From NCBI GenBank assembly GCA_026225115.1, contig JAMFSE010000073.1, positions 1 to 36,711 of the forward strand: a stretch of DNA of 36,711 bases. The letters are read 5' to 3'. Position 1 is the stretch's first letter. Every line of letters starts with the position of its first letter. Source of the stretch: Rhodovastum atsumiense. GTDB lineage: Bacteria > Pseudomonadota > Alphaproteobacteria > Acetobacterales > Acetobacteraceae. Below, one piece after another: positions 17,582 through 25,560 of the stretch. Below the pieces are notes generated by a model. It saw nothing but the letters and a program-made list of their open reading frames with translations, did not search any database and was not told where the DNA came from. The translations under genes and the position numbers were made by a program.

Positions 17582-17706
17582 TGAGATTTTTTACGGTCTA
17601 AAGTTTCGGTAGAAATTTCAGTAATAGCGCGACATGAAATAGCCCGGTATAATTCCCTTCGAGATCGCGCCGCGTAACGGAAAAGATCGGCCCCTTTTGA
17701 GAATTA

Positions 17707-17728
17707 TGAGGCTCACGCGTGGGCCTCA
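17707..17728. promoter_or_regulatory. Inverted repeat upstream of the first LLM monooxygenase gene
   Basis: TGAGGCTCACG followed directly by CGTGGGCCTCA forms an 11-bp-arm inverted repeat with one G-T mismatch, 94 bp before the monooxygenase ATG. No T-tract follows, so an intrinsic terminator for the acylase is unlikely. A regulator site or leader hairpin is possible. A smaller GAGGA-a-TCCTC repeat lies nearby at about 17757-17767. Confidence 0.35.
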
Positions 17729-17822
17729 CTCAGCTTAAACGAACTCAACCAATCATGAGGAATCCTCGTTTGTTTGATGATTCGTTCGTGGGTAAATCTA
17801 CGCGAAAGACAGGGGTTTACAC

Positions 17823-19175
17823 ATGACCAATCAACCGGTGCGACAATTGAAACTGGGCGCTATTCTTGAGGGGGTAGGCGCGGACCATACCAGCTGGCGC
17901 GACCCTGATCTGGCGGCCGATGCCAGCATTAACATCGACTGGTATATCGAAAACGCAAAAGCGGCCGAGGCCGCAAAATTCGATCTTGTCTTCATTGTCG
18001 ATTCACCCTACATCACGCCGGACACGGCGCCGCATTTTTTGAACCGGCTTGAGCCCCTGACGCTCCTGTCGGCGGTTGCCGTGTCCACCCGTAAGATCGG
18101 TGTCGTAGGCACGCTCACCACGTCATATTGGGAGCCGTATAATGTGGCGCGGCTGTTTGGCTCTCTCGACCATATCAGCAAGGGGCGCGCCGGTTGGAAC
18201 GTGGTGACGACCGGGCTGGAAGGGGCTGCGCGCAATTATAGCCGCGAAGAACATTTCGACCATGCGGTTCGTTATGGCCGGGCAAGAGAATTTGTCGATG
18301 TCGTGAAGGGCCTGTGGGATTCCTACGAGGATGACGCATTTCCGAGCGACAAGGCGAGCGGCGTTTTTTTGGATAAGCAAAAGCAGCATCGACTGGATCA
18401 TCGGGGCGAACATTTTTCCGTTGCCGGGCCGCTTGCGCTTAGCCGCTCGCCGCAAGGTCAGCCGGTGATATTCCAGGCCGGCGAGAGCAGCGAAGGGCGG
18501 GATCTTGGAGCGCTGATCGCGGACGCAACCTTTGCCAGTGCTCAGGATTTCAAAGCCGGGCAGTCCTATTATCAGGACCTGAAAGCGCGGGCGGCAGCAC
18601 TCGGCCGCGATCCTGAACTGATCAAGGTTCTTCCAGGACTTTTCCCTACCATTGCAGAGACGGATGAAGAAGCTCGCGCTTTGCTGGACGCGGAACGCGA
18701 TTCGCTGGACGTTAAGAAATTGCTGGTGCAGGTGGGACGGGCATTCAACTATCACGATTTTTCCAGATATGATCTTGATGCACCCTTTCCTGATCTGACT
18801 GGCGTGACCCTTAACAGCTATAAGGGCCATGCTGAGCAGATCATTCGGGTGGCGGCTGCAGAGAAACTGACCTTGCGGCAAGCGGCTTACCGGTTTGGCC
18901 GGTTCAAGTCTGATTTCGTGGGATCGCCTGAAACGATTGCCAATGAGATTGAGCGTTGGTTTGTCGGGCGTGCGGCAGATGGGTTTATTCTTCGTGTGAC
19001 CCGGCCAAAGGATTTCGCGCTGTTCCGTGAGCGGGTGGTGCCGATTTTACAGCAGCGCGGATTGTTCCGTACCGAATATGAGCATGATACGCTTCGGGGC
19101 CATCTTGGCTTGCCGGTGCCAAAACACCGCTATGCCGAGGATGGCGGTGAACCTCACGCAATCGCCGCCGAATAA
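17823..19175 (+). CDS. LLM class flavin-dependent monooxygenase (NtaA/SnaA/DszA family)
   Basis: A 450-residue bacterial-luciferase-like monooxygenase that uses reduced FMN supplied by a separate reductase. The NtaA/SnaA/DszA group includes dibenzothiophene-sulfone and nitrilotriacetate monooxygenases. Family marks are LKLGAILEG at the start, HFLNRLEPLT (71-80), [30 protein letters not shown] up to residue 130 and [14 protein letters not shown]. Length is typical. A GACAGGGG ribosome site precedes the ATG. It heads a plus-strand series continuing to the persulfide dioxygenase and peroxiredoxin-like genes. Given these neighbours and the ssu/tau genes nearby, release of sulfite from an organosulfur compound is likely, but the substrate is unknown. 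A second family member is at 23188-24528. Confidence 0.92.
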   Translation: MTNQPVRQLKLGAILEGVGADHTSWRDPDLAADASINIDWYIENAKAAEAAKFDLVFIVDSPYITPDTAPHFLNRLEPLTLLSAVAVSTRKIGVVGTLTTSYWEPYNVARLFGSLDHISKGRAGWNVVTTGLEGAARNYSREEHFDHAVRYGRAREFVDVVKGLWDSYEDDAFPSDKASGVFLDKQKQHRLDHRGEHFSVAGPLALSRSPQGQPVIFQAGESSEGRDLGALIADATFASAQDFKAGQSYYQDLKARAAALGRDPELIKVLPGLFPTIAETDEEARALLDAERDSLDVKKLLVQVGRAFNYHDFSRYDLDAPFPDLTGVTLNSYKGHAEQIIRVAAAEKLTLRQAAYRFGRFKSDFVGSPETIANEIERWFVGRAADGFILRVTRPKDFALFRERVVPILQQRGLFRTEYEHDTLRGHLGLPVPKHRYAEDGGEPHAIAAE

Positions 19176-19177
19176 TC

Positions 19178-19297
19178 GGCAGTTTTCTGTTCAGCGGCTT
19201 CGACCCGTTGGAAGACTTGATCCAATATGGCGGAGAACTGCTGCCCGTGGTACACCAAGCGGTAGCAAACCGTCCGCAGCGCGATATCGCCGGCTGA
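19178..19297 (+). pseudogene. C-terminal remnant of an SsuD-type alkanesulfonate monooxygenase
   Basis: Reading frame 2 from 19178 to the TGA at 19295-19297 encodes SFLFSGFDPLEDLIQYGGEL, then LPVVHQAVANRPQ. This matches the C-terminus of SsuD-type enzymes and aligns with the intact copy at 31313-32410 (TFLIRGFDPLEDATDYGREL, then IPLVRREIARRE). No start or upstream SsuD sequence is present; the match begins three bases after the stop of the preceding monooxygenase gene. It is therefore a deletion scar of a second ssuD-like gene, removed together with most of its body. Confidence 0.8.
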
Positions 19298-19427
19298 CCA
19301 GGTAGAAATCCGGCGCGCTTTGCGGATTGGCGCTGCCGCGAACACTCACGACCTGCCGGTATCGGAATCTGTTGTGCCTTGCAGCTTGGTCCGCTAGCTT
19401 CCGGCCAGGCAGCGGAAAGGCTTTTGC

Positions 19428-20309
19428 GTGGCAGATATCTCCGCGTTTTTTCATCAAGAAACGGGTTCTGTCAGCTATTTGGTGGCAGATCCTGCGAGTC
19501 GCCAAGCTGCGATTATCGACCCTGTACTTGATTATGAGCCCAGTCATGGACGGATTTCGACGACTTTCGCGGATCGGATGATCGATAGCATTGCTCAACG
19601 CAACCTGTCGGTTGAATGGATTTTGGAAACCCATGTCCACGCTGACCATCTTTCGGCAGCGCAGTATTTAAAGGCGAAGCTTGGAGGCAGCGTTTGTACC
19701 GGCAGCCATGTTCGTCAGGTTCAAAACCATTGGGCAGCAATTTTTGACATTGAAGACGCGTTTGGTGCGGGACAACAATATTTTGATGAAGTATTTGAAG
19801 ACGGCGATGTCCGTACAATCGGCGGGCTGACGTTCAGCGTGTTGCATACGCCTGGGCATACGCCGGCCGATGTCACCTATCTGATTGATGATGCCGCTTT
19901 TGTTGGCGATCTCTTGTTCACGCCGGATTATGGCACGGCGCGCGCGGATTTTCCGGGCGGGAATGCTGCGCGGCTGTATCGCTCGATAAGACTTATCTTC
20001 GATCTTCCGCAATGCACCCGGCTCTTCAGCGGCCATGATTATCTAACCCCGGGGCGTTCATTCCATGTTTGGGAAAGCAGCGTTCAAGCGCAGCGGACGA
20101 TGAATATCCACATCAATGATGGCATTACCGAAGAAGATTTCGTTGCGATGCGGACGGCACGCGATGCGCAGCTCGCGCTTCCCAGCCTCATATTTCAGGC
20201 GGTTCAAGTAAACATGCGTGCAGGCCGGTTGCCGCCATCCGATGAATCCGGCGCCTTCTATTTCAAAATACCGGCCGATTACTCCAGCACCCGAAGTGGC
20301 ATAAGCTGA
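19428..20309 (+). CDS. Persulfide dioxygenase-like metallo-beta-lactamase-fold protein (Blh/ETHE1 type)
   Basis: A 293-residue non-haem-iron enzyme of the sulfur dioxygenase branch of the metallo-beta-lactamase fold; relatives oxidise glutathione persulfide to sulfite. Metal ligands are visible: THVHADH at 68-74 (His69, His71, Asp73, His74), His144 in HTPGHTP, Asp161 in FVGDLLF and His203 in FSGHDY. The sequence FTPDYGTARADFPGGNA at 164-180 is the Blh-type signature. GTG at 19428 is used as start because AAAGG lies seven bases upstream and the MADISAFFHQETGSVSYLV opening fits the family. It follows a monooxygenase gene and an ssuD remnant, consistent with clearing sulfane sulfur made while organosulfur compounds are broken down. 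Confidence 0.92.
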   Translation: MADISAFFHQETGSVSYLVADPASRQAAIIDPVLDYEPSHGRISTTFADRMIDSIAQRNLSVEWILETHVHADHLSAAQYLKAKLGGSVCTGSHVRQVQNHWAAIFDIEDAFGAGQQYFDEVFEDGDVRTIGGLTFSVLHTPGHTPADVTYLIDDAAFVGDLLFTPDYGTARADFPGGNAARLYRSIRLIFDLPQCTRLFSGHDYLTPGRSFHVWESSVQAQRTMNIHINDGITEEDFVAMRTARDAQLALPSLIFQAVQVNMRAGRLPPSDESGAFYFKIPADYSSTRSGIS

Positions 20310-20408
20310 GCTCATGAATTGCTGCCGAAATTCTTATTATTCGAGGCGCCAAAATTCATCTAAAAATATAAAATTGGCTCTTTTGAAAACAGGCAAGGAA
20401 ACCAGCAA

Positions 20409-21089
20409 ATGAATGAAAAAGAATCCCTCAACCAATTATTCGTGGATTTGCACGCGCATCGGGTGGCAACCTTCAAGCCGGAGGATCTTGCAGTCAACGT
20501 TAATCAGCGGAAATTTCTGATCGAGAATACCGATCGCACAAAATTTATAAAAATTGGCGATGTTGTCGACTCTCTGGCGCTTCCTGAAGTCGATGGTGGC
20601 ACGGTGGTGCTGGATGCACTTCTACAAAACGGTCCCGCCGTCCTCATTTTTTTCCGCTTTGCCGGCTGTCCAGCCTGCAATCTGGCTTTGCCTTATTATC
20701 AGCGGCAGCTTTATCCCGCGCTTAAATCGCTCGGCGCATCTTTGGTTGCGATCAGTCCGCAAATTCCGGAGAAGCTTCGGGACATCAAGGTGCGGCATCG
20801 GCTTGAATTTCCGGTGGCAACGGATTTCGGGAATGAGCTGGGGCATAAATTCGGCATTGTCTTTACCGCGGATGAGGCTTCGCAGAAATCGGCTTTGGCA
20901 AAAGGCAATAATATGGGGGAGACCATCGGCACCGGGACCTGGGATTTACCCATGCCGAGCGTGATCGTCATCGATCAGGAGCATATCGTTCGGTTTGCGG
21001 CGGTGAGCCCGGATTGGCTGGTGCGGACAGAGGCCGATGAGATCATTGCGACCGTACGCGGAATCGCGGCGATCTCGAAAGCAGCCTGA
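20409..21089 (+). CDS. Peroxiredoxin-like (AhpC/TSA family) thioredoxin-fold protein
   Basis: A 226-residue cytosolic thioredoxin-fold protein. After an N-terminal helical stretch, the core FFRFAGCPACNLALPYYQ carries a CPAC pair, Cys87 and Cys90. Such a CXXC at the peroxidatic position is typical of the peroxiredoxin-like AhpC/TSA proteins rather than classical 2-Cys enzymes. DLPMPSVIVIDQEHIVRFAAVSPDW near the end is the usual thioredoxin-fold cis-Pro region and last strand. A good AAGGAAACC ribosome site precedes the ATG. It follows the persulfide dioxygenase by 99 bp and ends at a strong terminator. Reduction of peroxides or of persulfide intermediates made during sulfur scavenging would fit. 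Confidence 0.87.
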   Translation: MNEKESLNQLFVDLHAHRVATFKPEDLAVNVNQRKFLIENTDRTKFIKIGDVVDSLALPEVDGGTVVLDALLQNGPAVLIFFRFAGCPACNLALPYYQRQLYPALKSLGASLVAISPQIPEKLRDIKVRHRLEFPVATDFGNELGHKFGIVFTADEASQKSALAKGNNMGETIGTGTWDLPMPSVIVIDQEHIVRFAAVSPDWLVRTEADEIIATVRGIAAISKAA

Positions 21090-21105
21090 AGAAATTTGGG
21101 CAATA

Positions 21106-21141
21106 AAAAAGGCCTCCAGTTTTGCAACTGGAGGCCTTTTT
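21106..21141. terminator. Bidirectional rho-independent terminator
   Basis: A perfect 16-bp stem (AAAAAGGCCTCCAGTT at 21106-21121) with a TTGC loop and its complement at 21126-21141. A-tract and T-tract flank the GC-rich stem, so it can stop transcription on both strands. It sits between the convergent ends of the peroxiredoxin-like gene (plus) and the TauD-type gene (minus). Confidence 0.93.
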
Positions 21142-21153
21142 GCCGCCCAAGGT

Positions 21154-22011
21154 CTAGAGGTCAGCGTATTGCGGTTCGTCCTGGATAAGAATCCGGTCCA
21201 GCAGACGCGGAAAGTCGCCGTAATTTCGAACCGCCAGATGCACGGCGGCGCGATTGTCCCAGAAAGCGATTGAACCGGGGCGCCAGGAGAAGCGCACCTG
21301 AAGATCCGGCTTCTTGTAATGGTCGAGGATGATTCGGAGCAGCTCTTTATTCTCGGCGGCGTCGAGGCCGATGATGTGGGGTTTTTGCGTAAAATTCACC
21401 CACAGGATTTTTTTGCCGGTTTCCCGATGGGTTCTGACGATAGGATGCGCCACAATGGGATAATCCAGCCCGAATTTGCTCAGGGCTTCCCGGTAATCAT
21501 GCGTGACATGCTTGCCCTCCAGACGCTGTTTGACGGCTTCGGGGAGCAGGTCGTAAGCAGCGCCGGCATCCACCCAGATCGTATCGCCGCCGACTTCCGG
21601 AAGGTTGACGGCGCGCAGCACCGCACCCCAGGTCGGCACAAGGCGCCAGCTGGTGTCGGTATGGTATCCGGATTCGATGCTCGTGGGGTCCGGCGTGTTC
21701 ACGTATTTCTTTTCGTCATCCGCGGAGATTTTATGGATCGCGGCAATTTTGTCATCTCGCCTGGTGTTGGGGTGCGTATAAAGCGGCCCAAACCGGCTGG
21801 CGAAATCCTCGTGCTGTTCCTTTGAAATATGCTGGTCCCGAAAAAATACGACTTTGTATTTCAAGATCGTATTTTTGATGGCATCACGTGTGATGTCCGA
21901 AATCGGCTGGGTCAGATCGACACCGCTGATTTCGGCCCCGATATGCGGCTGCAATGGCTTTACCGTCAGTTCCGCCGGATGGGTATGAGGATAGTCTAGC
22001 GCTGCGCTCAT
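21154..22011 (-). CDS. tauD: TauD/TfdA family Fe(II)/2-oxoglutarate dioxygenase
   Basis: A 285-residue dioxygenase of the taurine/alkylsulfatase family, which uses iron, oxygen and 2-oxoglutarate to hydroxylate the carbon next to a sulfonate or sulfate, releasing sulfite or sulfate. Visible ligands are His117 and Asp119 (GYHTDTSW) and His258 (RAAVHLAVRNYG), with the 2-oxoglutarate-binding Arg near 273 (LLDRILI). The ATG at 22011 is chosen because AAGGAA lies just upstream; an alternative start at 22047 would add 12 residues without a better site. It lies downstream of the binding-protein gene on the same strand. AtsK-like sulfate-ester enzymes are equally possible, so the symbol is only a family label. 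Confidence 0.92.
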   Translation of the reverse strand: MSAALDYPHTHPAELTVKPLQPHIGAEISGVDLTQPISDITRDAIKNTILKYKVVFFRDQHISKEQHEDFASRFGPLYTHPNTRRDDKIAAIHKISADDEKKYVNTPDPTSIESGYHTDTSWRLVPTWGAVLRAVNLPEVGGDTIWVDAGAAYDLLPEAVKQRLEGKHVTHDYREALSKFGLDYPIVAHPIVRTHRETGKKILWVNFTQKPHIIGLDAAENKELLRIILDHYKKPDLQVRFSWRPGSIAFWDNRAAVHLAVRNYGDFPRLLDRILIQDEPQYADL

Positions 22012-22152
22012 GGTGAGTTCCTTTTGGGTGTACTGCCAGCGGCCCAATTCAGCGGCACGTTAATGGCGTTTCCACAAATTGAAGAAATTAAATCTGTATG
22101 TCCAATTCGAATAACTCACGAATCATATAGAAATATATTATACATTATAGAA

Positions 22153-23136
22153 TCAGGCGTTGTTCTGGAAAGTTTTGTTGAATGCAAAACTGACGGGGAA
22201 TGATTTCGGCAGCAGAGTCGCCTCCGCATACAGATCCGCCAATTTTTGTACCGACGCGATACGTTCGTCGTCGATCGGCACGACGGCATAGCAATTATTG
22301 GCCGCATAGCTCTGCGCCACGTCCAGCGGCACGCCCGTGTCCTTTGCGAATGCCGCGGCGAAATCATTGGGGTGGGTGGCAGCCCAATCCCGCGCCTTGC
22401 CAAAGCGTGTGAGAAAGTCCTGAAGCGCTGCCTGTTTATTCTGGATCGCCGCGTTGGTCGCGACGATAAACCCAACGCCTTCGATCAGGCCGTTGGGCAG
22501 GCTGATGGCCTGCAGCCCGTTATGCAACTCGCCGATGGCAACATAAGGCTGCCAGGTACCCCAGGCGTCGACGCCGCCATTCAGCAGTGCGGTCATGCCG
22601 TCACTGGGGCCAAGGTAGATGAAGTTGACCGCATCCAGCGGGATATTTGCCGCCCGTAGCGCAGCGAGCACCACATATTCCCCGCTGGAGCCGCGCACGA
22701 CCGCGACGCGCTTGCCGATAAGGTCATGAATTGTCTGGAAGCCGGAATTGGAACGAACAAGTATTCCGGCGGCCTGCGCGGTGGGCGAGGTGAAGTTCAG
22801 CGCGGCGATTGCCTGCACCGGCGGTTTCGATGCGAGGAAAAACACGAATGGGGCGTCACCGCCAATTCCGGCGTCGATGGCGCCCGCATTCATGGCCTCG
22901 AACAAGGGGGCCGCGGCGCCGAATTGCGCCCATTTGATGGTGTAATCCACATTCGAAAGCTGGCCCGACTGCTCCAGCAGGGTCTGCAGACCGCCCTTTT
23001 GGTCGCCGACGGTTAAGGTCACATTCTGGCTGGATTTCTTGCAGCCCGCGACCAGCAATGCGGAGCAGGAGCCGCTTGCCTGCAGCATCCGGCGGCGGGA
23101 CAAGGTAGAGCCATTCTTAGTCAGTTCATTCAGCAC
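22153..23136 (-). CDS. ssuA: SsuA/TauA-type ABC transporter substrate-binding lipoprotein
   Basis: A 327-residue periplasmic solute-binding protein for aliphatic sulfonates, taurine or nitrate-like anions. The export signal has twin arginines (SRRRMLQASG, 13-22), then a lipobox-like LLVAGC with Cys32, so it may be Tat-exported and lipid-anchored. The body has the family features VTLTVGDQKGG at the start of the mature chain, DAGIGGDAPFVFFLA, GKRVAVVRGSSGEYVVLAAL and DAWGTWQPYVA. The start codon is GTG at 23136, with GGA eight bases upstream. It lies 51 bp after the second LLM gene on the same strand. Its probable partners SsuB and SsuC are about 9 kb away. Substrate is inferred only from the neighbourhood. 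Confidence 0.9.
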   Translation of the reverse strand: MLNELTKNGSTLSRRRMLQASGSCSALLVAGCKKSSQNVTLTVGDQKGGLQTLLEQSGQLSNVDYTIKWAQFGAAAPLFEAMNAGAIDAGIGGDAPFVFFLASKPPVQAIAALNFTSPTAQAAGILVRSNSGFQTIHDLIGKRVAVVRGSSGEYVVLAALRAANIPLDAVNFIYLGPSDGMTALLNGGVDAWGTWQPYVAIGELHNGLQAISLPNGLIEGVGFIVATNAAIQNKQAALQDFLTRFGKARDWAATHPNDFAAAFAKDTGVPLDVAQSYAANNCYAVVPIDDERIASVQKLADLYAEATLLPKSFPVSFAFNKTFQNNA

Positions 23137-23187
23137 AATGATATCCAGTGGCGTTGGTGATTTAGCGCGGCTTTGGCCGCGTTGCCG

Positions 23188-24528
23188 CTATTCCGCGGCA
23201 ATGCGTTGGCGTTTTGCCGCGGTGTAGCGGTTTGTAGGGAATTGCAGGCCGAGGTTCTGGCGCAACGTATCGCCTTCGTAATCGTGACGGAAAATGCCGC
23301 GTGCCTGCAATATCGGCACCACGGTTTCGACGAAAATGTCGAGCTGGCCGGGCAGCGATTCAAAGGTGACAAACCCGTCGGAGGCGCGTTCTTCAAACCA
23401 TGCCTGCAACGCATCCGCCACCTGCACCGGCGTCCCCGTAAAGACATTGCGCGGCGTGGCAAAACGCAGCGCTACTTGCCGCAATGTGAGGCCTTCCTCC
23501 AAGGCGGCCTTAGTGATTTTCAGCACTGCGCTCTGCTGGCTGTTTGCGCCGATATGCGCGACGTCCGGAAAAGCCTCGTCCAGCGGATAGATGCTGAAGT
23601 CATGATCGTTGAAAGGCCGGCCTAGCATGCGCAATGCATCGCCGATTGATACCAGGGAGATGAATTCCTGATATTTTTGCGCAACCTCCGCTTCCGTGCG
23701 GCCGATCACCGGCCGGATACCTGGCAGGATCAGCAGCTCATCGGGATTACGCCCGAAGCCCTCGGCGCGTGCTTTTACATCCTTGTAATAGGTTTTGGCT
23801 TCCTCGATGTTATTATGGCCGACGAAAATTGCATCGGCGCGTTTTGCTGCGAAATTCATGCCGTCATCTGAAGCGCCGGCCTGGAAAATAACCGGCTGTC
23901 CTTGCGCGGAACGGGCGATGTTGAGCGGCCCGCGCACCGAAAAATATGTGCCAGCGTGGTTGAGTTCATGCAGTTTGGCGGCATCGAAGAATTGCCCTGA
24001 GGCTTTGTCATGCGTCAGCGCATCGTCTTCCCAGCTATCCCACAGCCCCTGCACGACATCGAGATACTCGGCGGCAATCTTATACCGCACATCATGTGCC
24101 GGGTGTTCGGGCTTGCCGTAATTGCTGGCGCTGCCTTCGAGCCAGGAGGTCACCACATTCCAGCCGGCGCGGCCGCCGCTGACATGGTCGAGTGATGCGA
24201 ATTGCCGCGCCACGTTATAGGGCTCGCTATAGCTGACGGTCAGCGTGGCGACCAGCCCGATACGCTCGGTGACGGCCGCGAGGCCGGAGAGCACGGTGAG
24301 CGGCTCGAACCGGTTGAGATAATGCGGGCTGGATTGTGGCGTTATGAACACGCTGTCGGCGACAAACAGAAAATCGAACTTGCCGGCTTCCGCCAGTTGC
24401 GCCTGGCGTTTGTAGAGCTTGAAATCCGTGCTGCCGGCGGCATTGGCGTCCGGGTGGCGCCAGTCGCCCCAGCCCACGCCATTGCCGTGCAAAATAAAAC
24501 CAAGCTTGAGTTGCCGCGCGGTAGCCAT
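23188..24528 (-). CDS. LLM class flavin-dependent monooxygenase (NtaA/SnaA/DszA family), second copy
   Basis: A 446-residue luciferase-like monooxygenase, paralogous to the one at 17823-19175. It shares [41 protein letters not shown] (GRAGWNVVT at 119-127), [13 protein letters not shown] and the C-terminal [10 protein letters not shown] with the family. It needs FMNH2 from a separate flavin reductase, and no such reductase gene is in this window. It leads a minus-strand operon followed by the binding-protein gene and probably the TauD-type gene. GAGG lies eight bases before the ATG. Transcription diverges from tonB over 346 bp. C-S bond cleavage of an imported sulfone or sulfonate is the likely role. 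Confidence 0.92.
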   Translation of the reverse strand: MATARQLKLGFILHGNGVGWGDWRHPDANAAGSTDFKLYKRQAQLAEAGKFDFLFVADSVFITPQSSPHYLNRFEPLTVLSGLAAVTERIGLVATLTVSYSEPYNVARQFASLDHVSGGRAGWNVVTSWLEGSASNYGKPEHPAHDVRYKIAAEYLDVVQGLWDSWEDDALTHDKASGQFFDAAKLHELNHAGTYFSVRGPLNIARSAQGQPVIFQAGASDDGMNFAAKRADAIFVGHNNIEEAKTYYKDVKARAEGFGRNPDELLILPGIRPVIGRTEAEVAQKYQEFISLVSIGDALRMLGRPFNDHDFSIYPLDEAFPDVAHIGANSQQSAVLKITKAALEEGLTLRQVALRFATPRNVFTGTPVQVADALQAWFEERASDGFVTFESLPGQLDIFVETVVPILQARGIFRHDYEGDTLRQNLGLQFPTNRYTAAKRQRIAAE

Positions 24529-24874
24529 GTGGAAAACCTCATCTATTATGAATAGTGACCTAATAGGATAATCACAATTTTTCCAGTCAATTTCTTTTCA
24601 TGGTGATATTTGCGGTACTCATAGTTTAACCTCTCTTCAGAAGCCTGTTAACGCCGGATAAAATTCTATTTTAATCATGTATAACAGCATAAACTATCGG
24701 TTGTTGAGGTTGGCCGCCGATGCCTGCCGCGCGCCTAGAAATAACTATGCGGGAATCCGGTGAAATCACCGCTAAATTATTCTATAGATTCGATAGACAA
24801 AGCGAGCGTACTCTCATATCTAGCCCATCAACCCCATCGGCATTTTCCGTCGGCGGGCAGATTGGAGCGTTTAC
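24529..24874. promoter_or_regulatory. Divergent promoter region between the LLM monooxygenase operon and tonB
   Basis: These 346 AT-rich bases contain no supported gene. They include the short inverted repeat CTATT-atg-AATAG near 24542-24554 and the 11-mer ATAAACTATCG at 24689-24699, which recurs next to the LysR gene at 34346-34356. The shared motif suggests joint control of both divergent units by that regulator. A GGAG at about 24863 serves the tonB GTG start. Confidence 0.5.
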
Positions 24875-25510
24875 GTGGACTACGCTGAGCAGAGATTTTC
24901 GTCGCGTCAGGCCATCGGCATCGGCTTTGTGTTGCTGCTGCATATCGTGATTATTTACGCCCTGGTCAGCGGTCTCGGCGCGCAGGCGATTCAGGTGTTG
25001 CGGCAGCCGTTAGAGGCAAAAATAATCACGCAGCCGAAGCTGCTGCCGCCGGTGGCGCCCCCACCGCCGCCACCGCAAATGCTGGCGCCTCCGCCGCCGT
25101 TTATTCCGCCGCCTTTGGTGCAGATCGCGCAGCCGCCGCCGGTGCCTGTGATCGCGCAGGTGACGCATGTGCAGCCGGCAACACCCAGGCCGCCGGTACC
25201 CGCCCCCGCCCCGCGGCCGGTCGCGCGCACCGGGGCCAGGCTGCAAGCCGGAGGCTGCGCGCCGCCGCCCTATCCCGAACAGGCGGAAGATAACAACGAA
25301 TCCGGCACGACGGTGATGCAGTTTCTGATTTCCACCAGCAACACAGTTCTTACCGGCCGGGTTGCCGTCTCCAGCGGTCATGCGATTTTGGATGATGCGG
25401 CCCTTGCCGGATTTTCATTGTGTAAATTCAGTGCGGCCGTCGGCGCTGACGGCAATCCGCAGGAGGGCTGGGTGACCCTGCGTTATAACTGGCAGGGACC
25501 ACAAGACTGA
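24875..25510 (+). CDS. tonB: TonB energy transducer
   Basis: A 211-residue TonB protein that passes proton-motive energy from ExbB/ExbD to outer-membrane receptors. It has an N-terminal membrane anchor (AIGIGFVLLLHIVIIYALVSG, about 13-33, with the His of the SXXXH-type face), a proline-rich periplasmic spacer with polyproline runs at about 55-118, and a C-terminal receptor-binding domain. That domain shows PPPYPEQAE, VSSGHAILDDAALAGF and a final beta strand. Two cysteines, in GGCAPP and SLCKF, could form a disulfide in the domain. GTG at 24875 is the start, with GGAG seven bases upstream. It heads tonB-exbB-exbD1-exbD2, followed by a TPR gene and a receptor gene. Confidence 0.94.
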   Translation: MDYAEQRFSSRQAIGIGFVLLLHIVIIYALVSGLGAQAIQVLRQPLEAKIITQPKLLPPVAPPPPPPQMLAPPPPFIPPPLVQIAQPPPVPVIAQVTHVQPATPRPPVPAPAPRPVARTGARLQAGGCAPPPYPEQAEDNNESGTTVMQFLISTSNTVLTGRVAVSSGHAILDDAALAGFSLCKFSAAVGADGNPQEGWVTLRYNWQGPQD

Positions 25511-25560
25511 GATCCCGCTCGCCAGCGATTATCATATTTTCTAAGTTTGGAGTGTTAACC

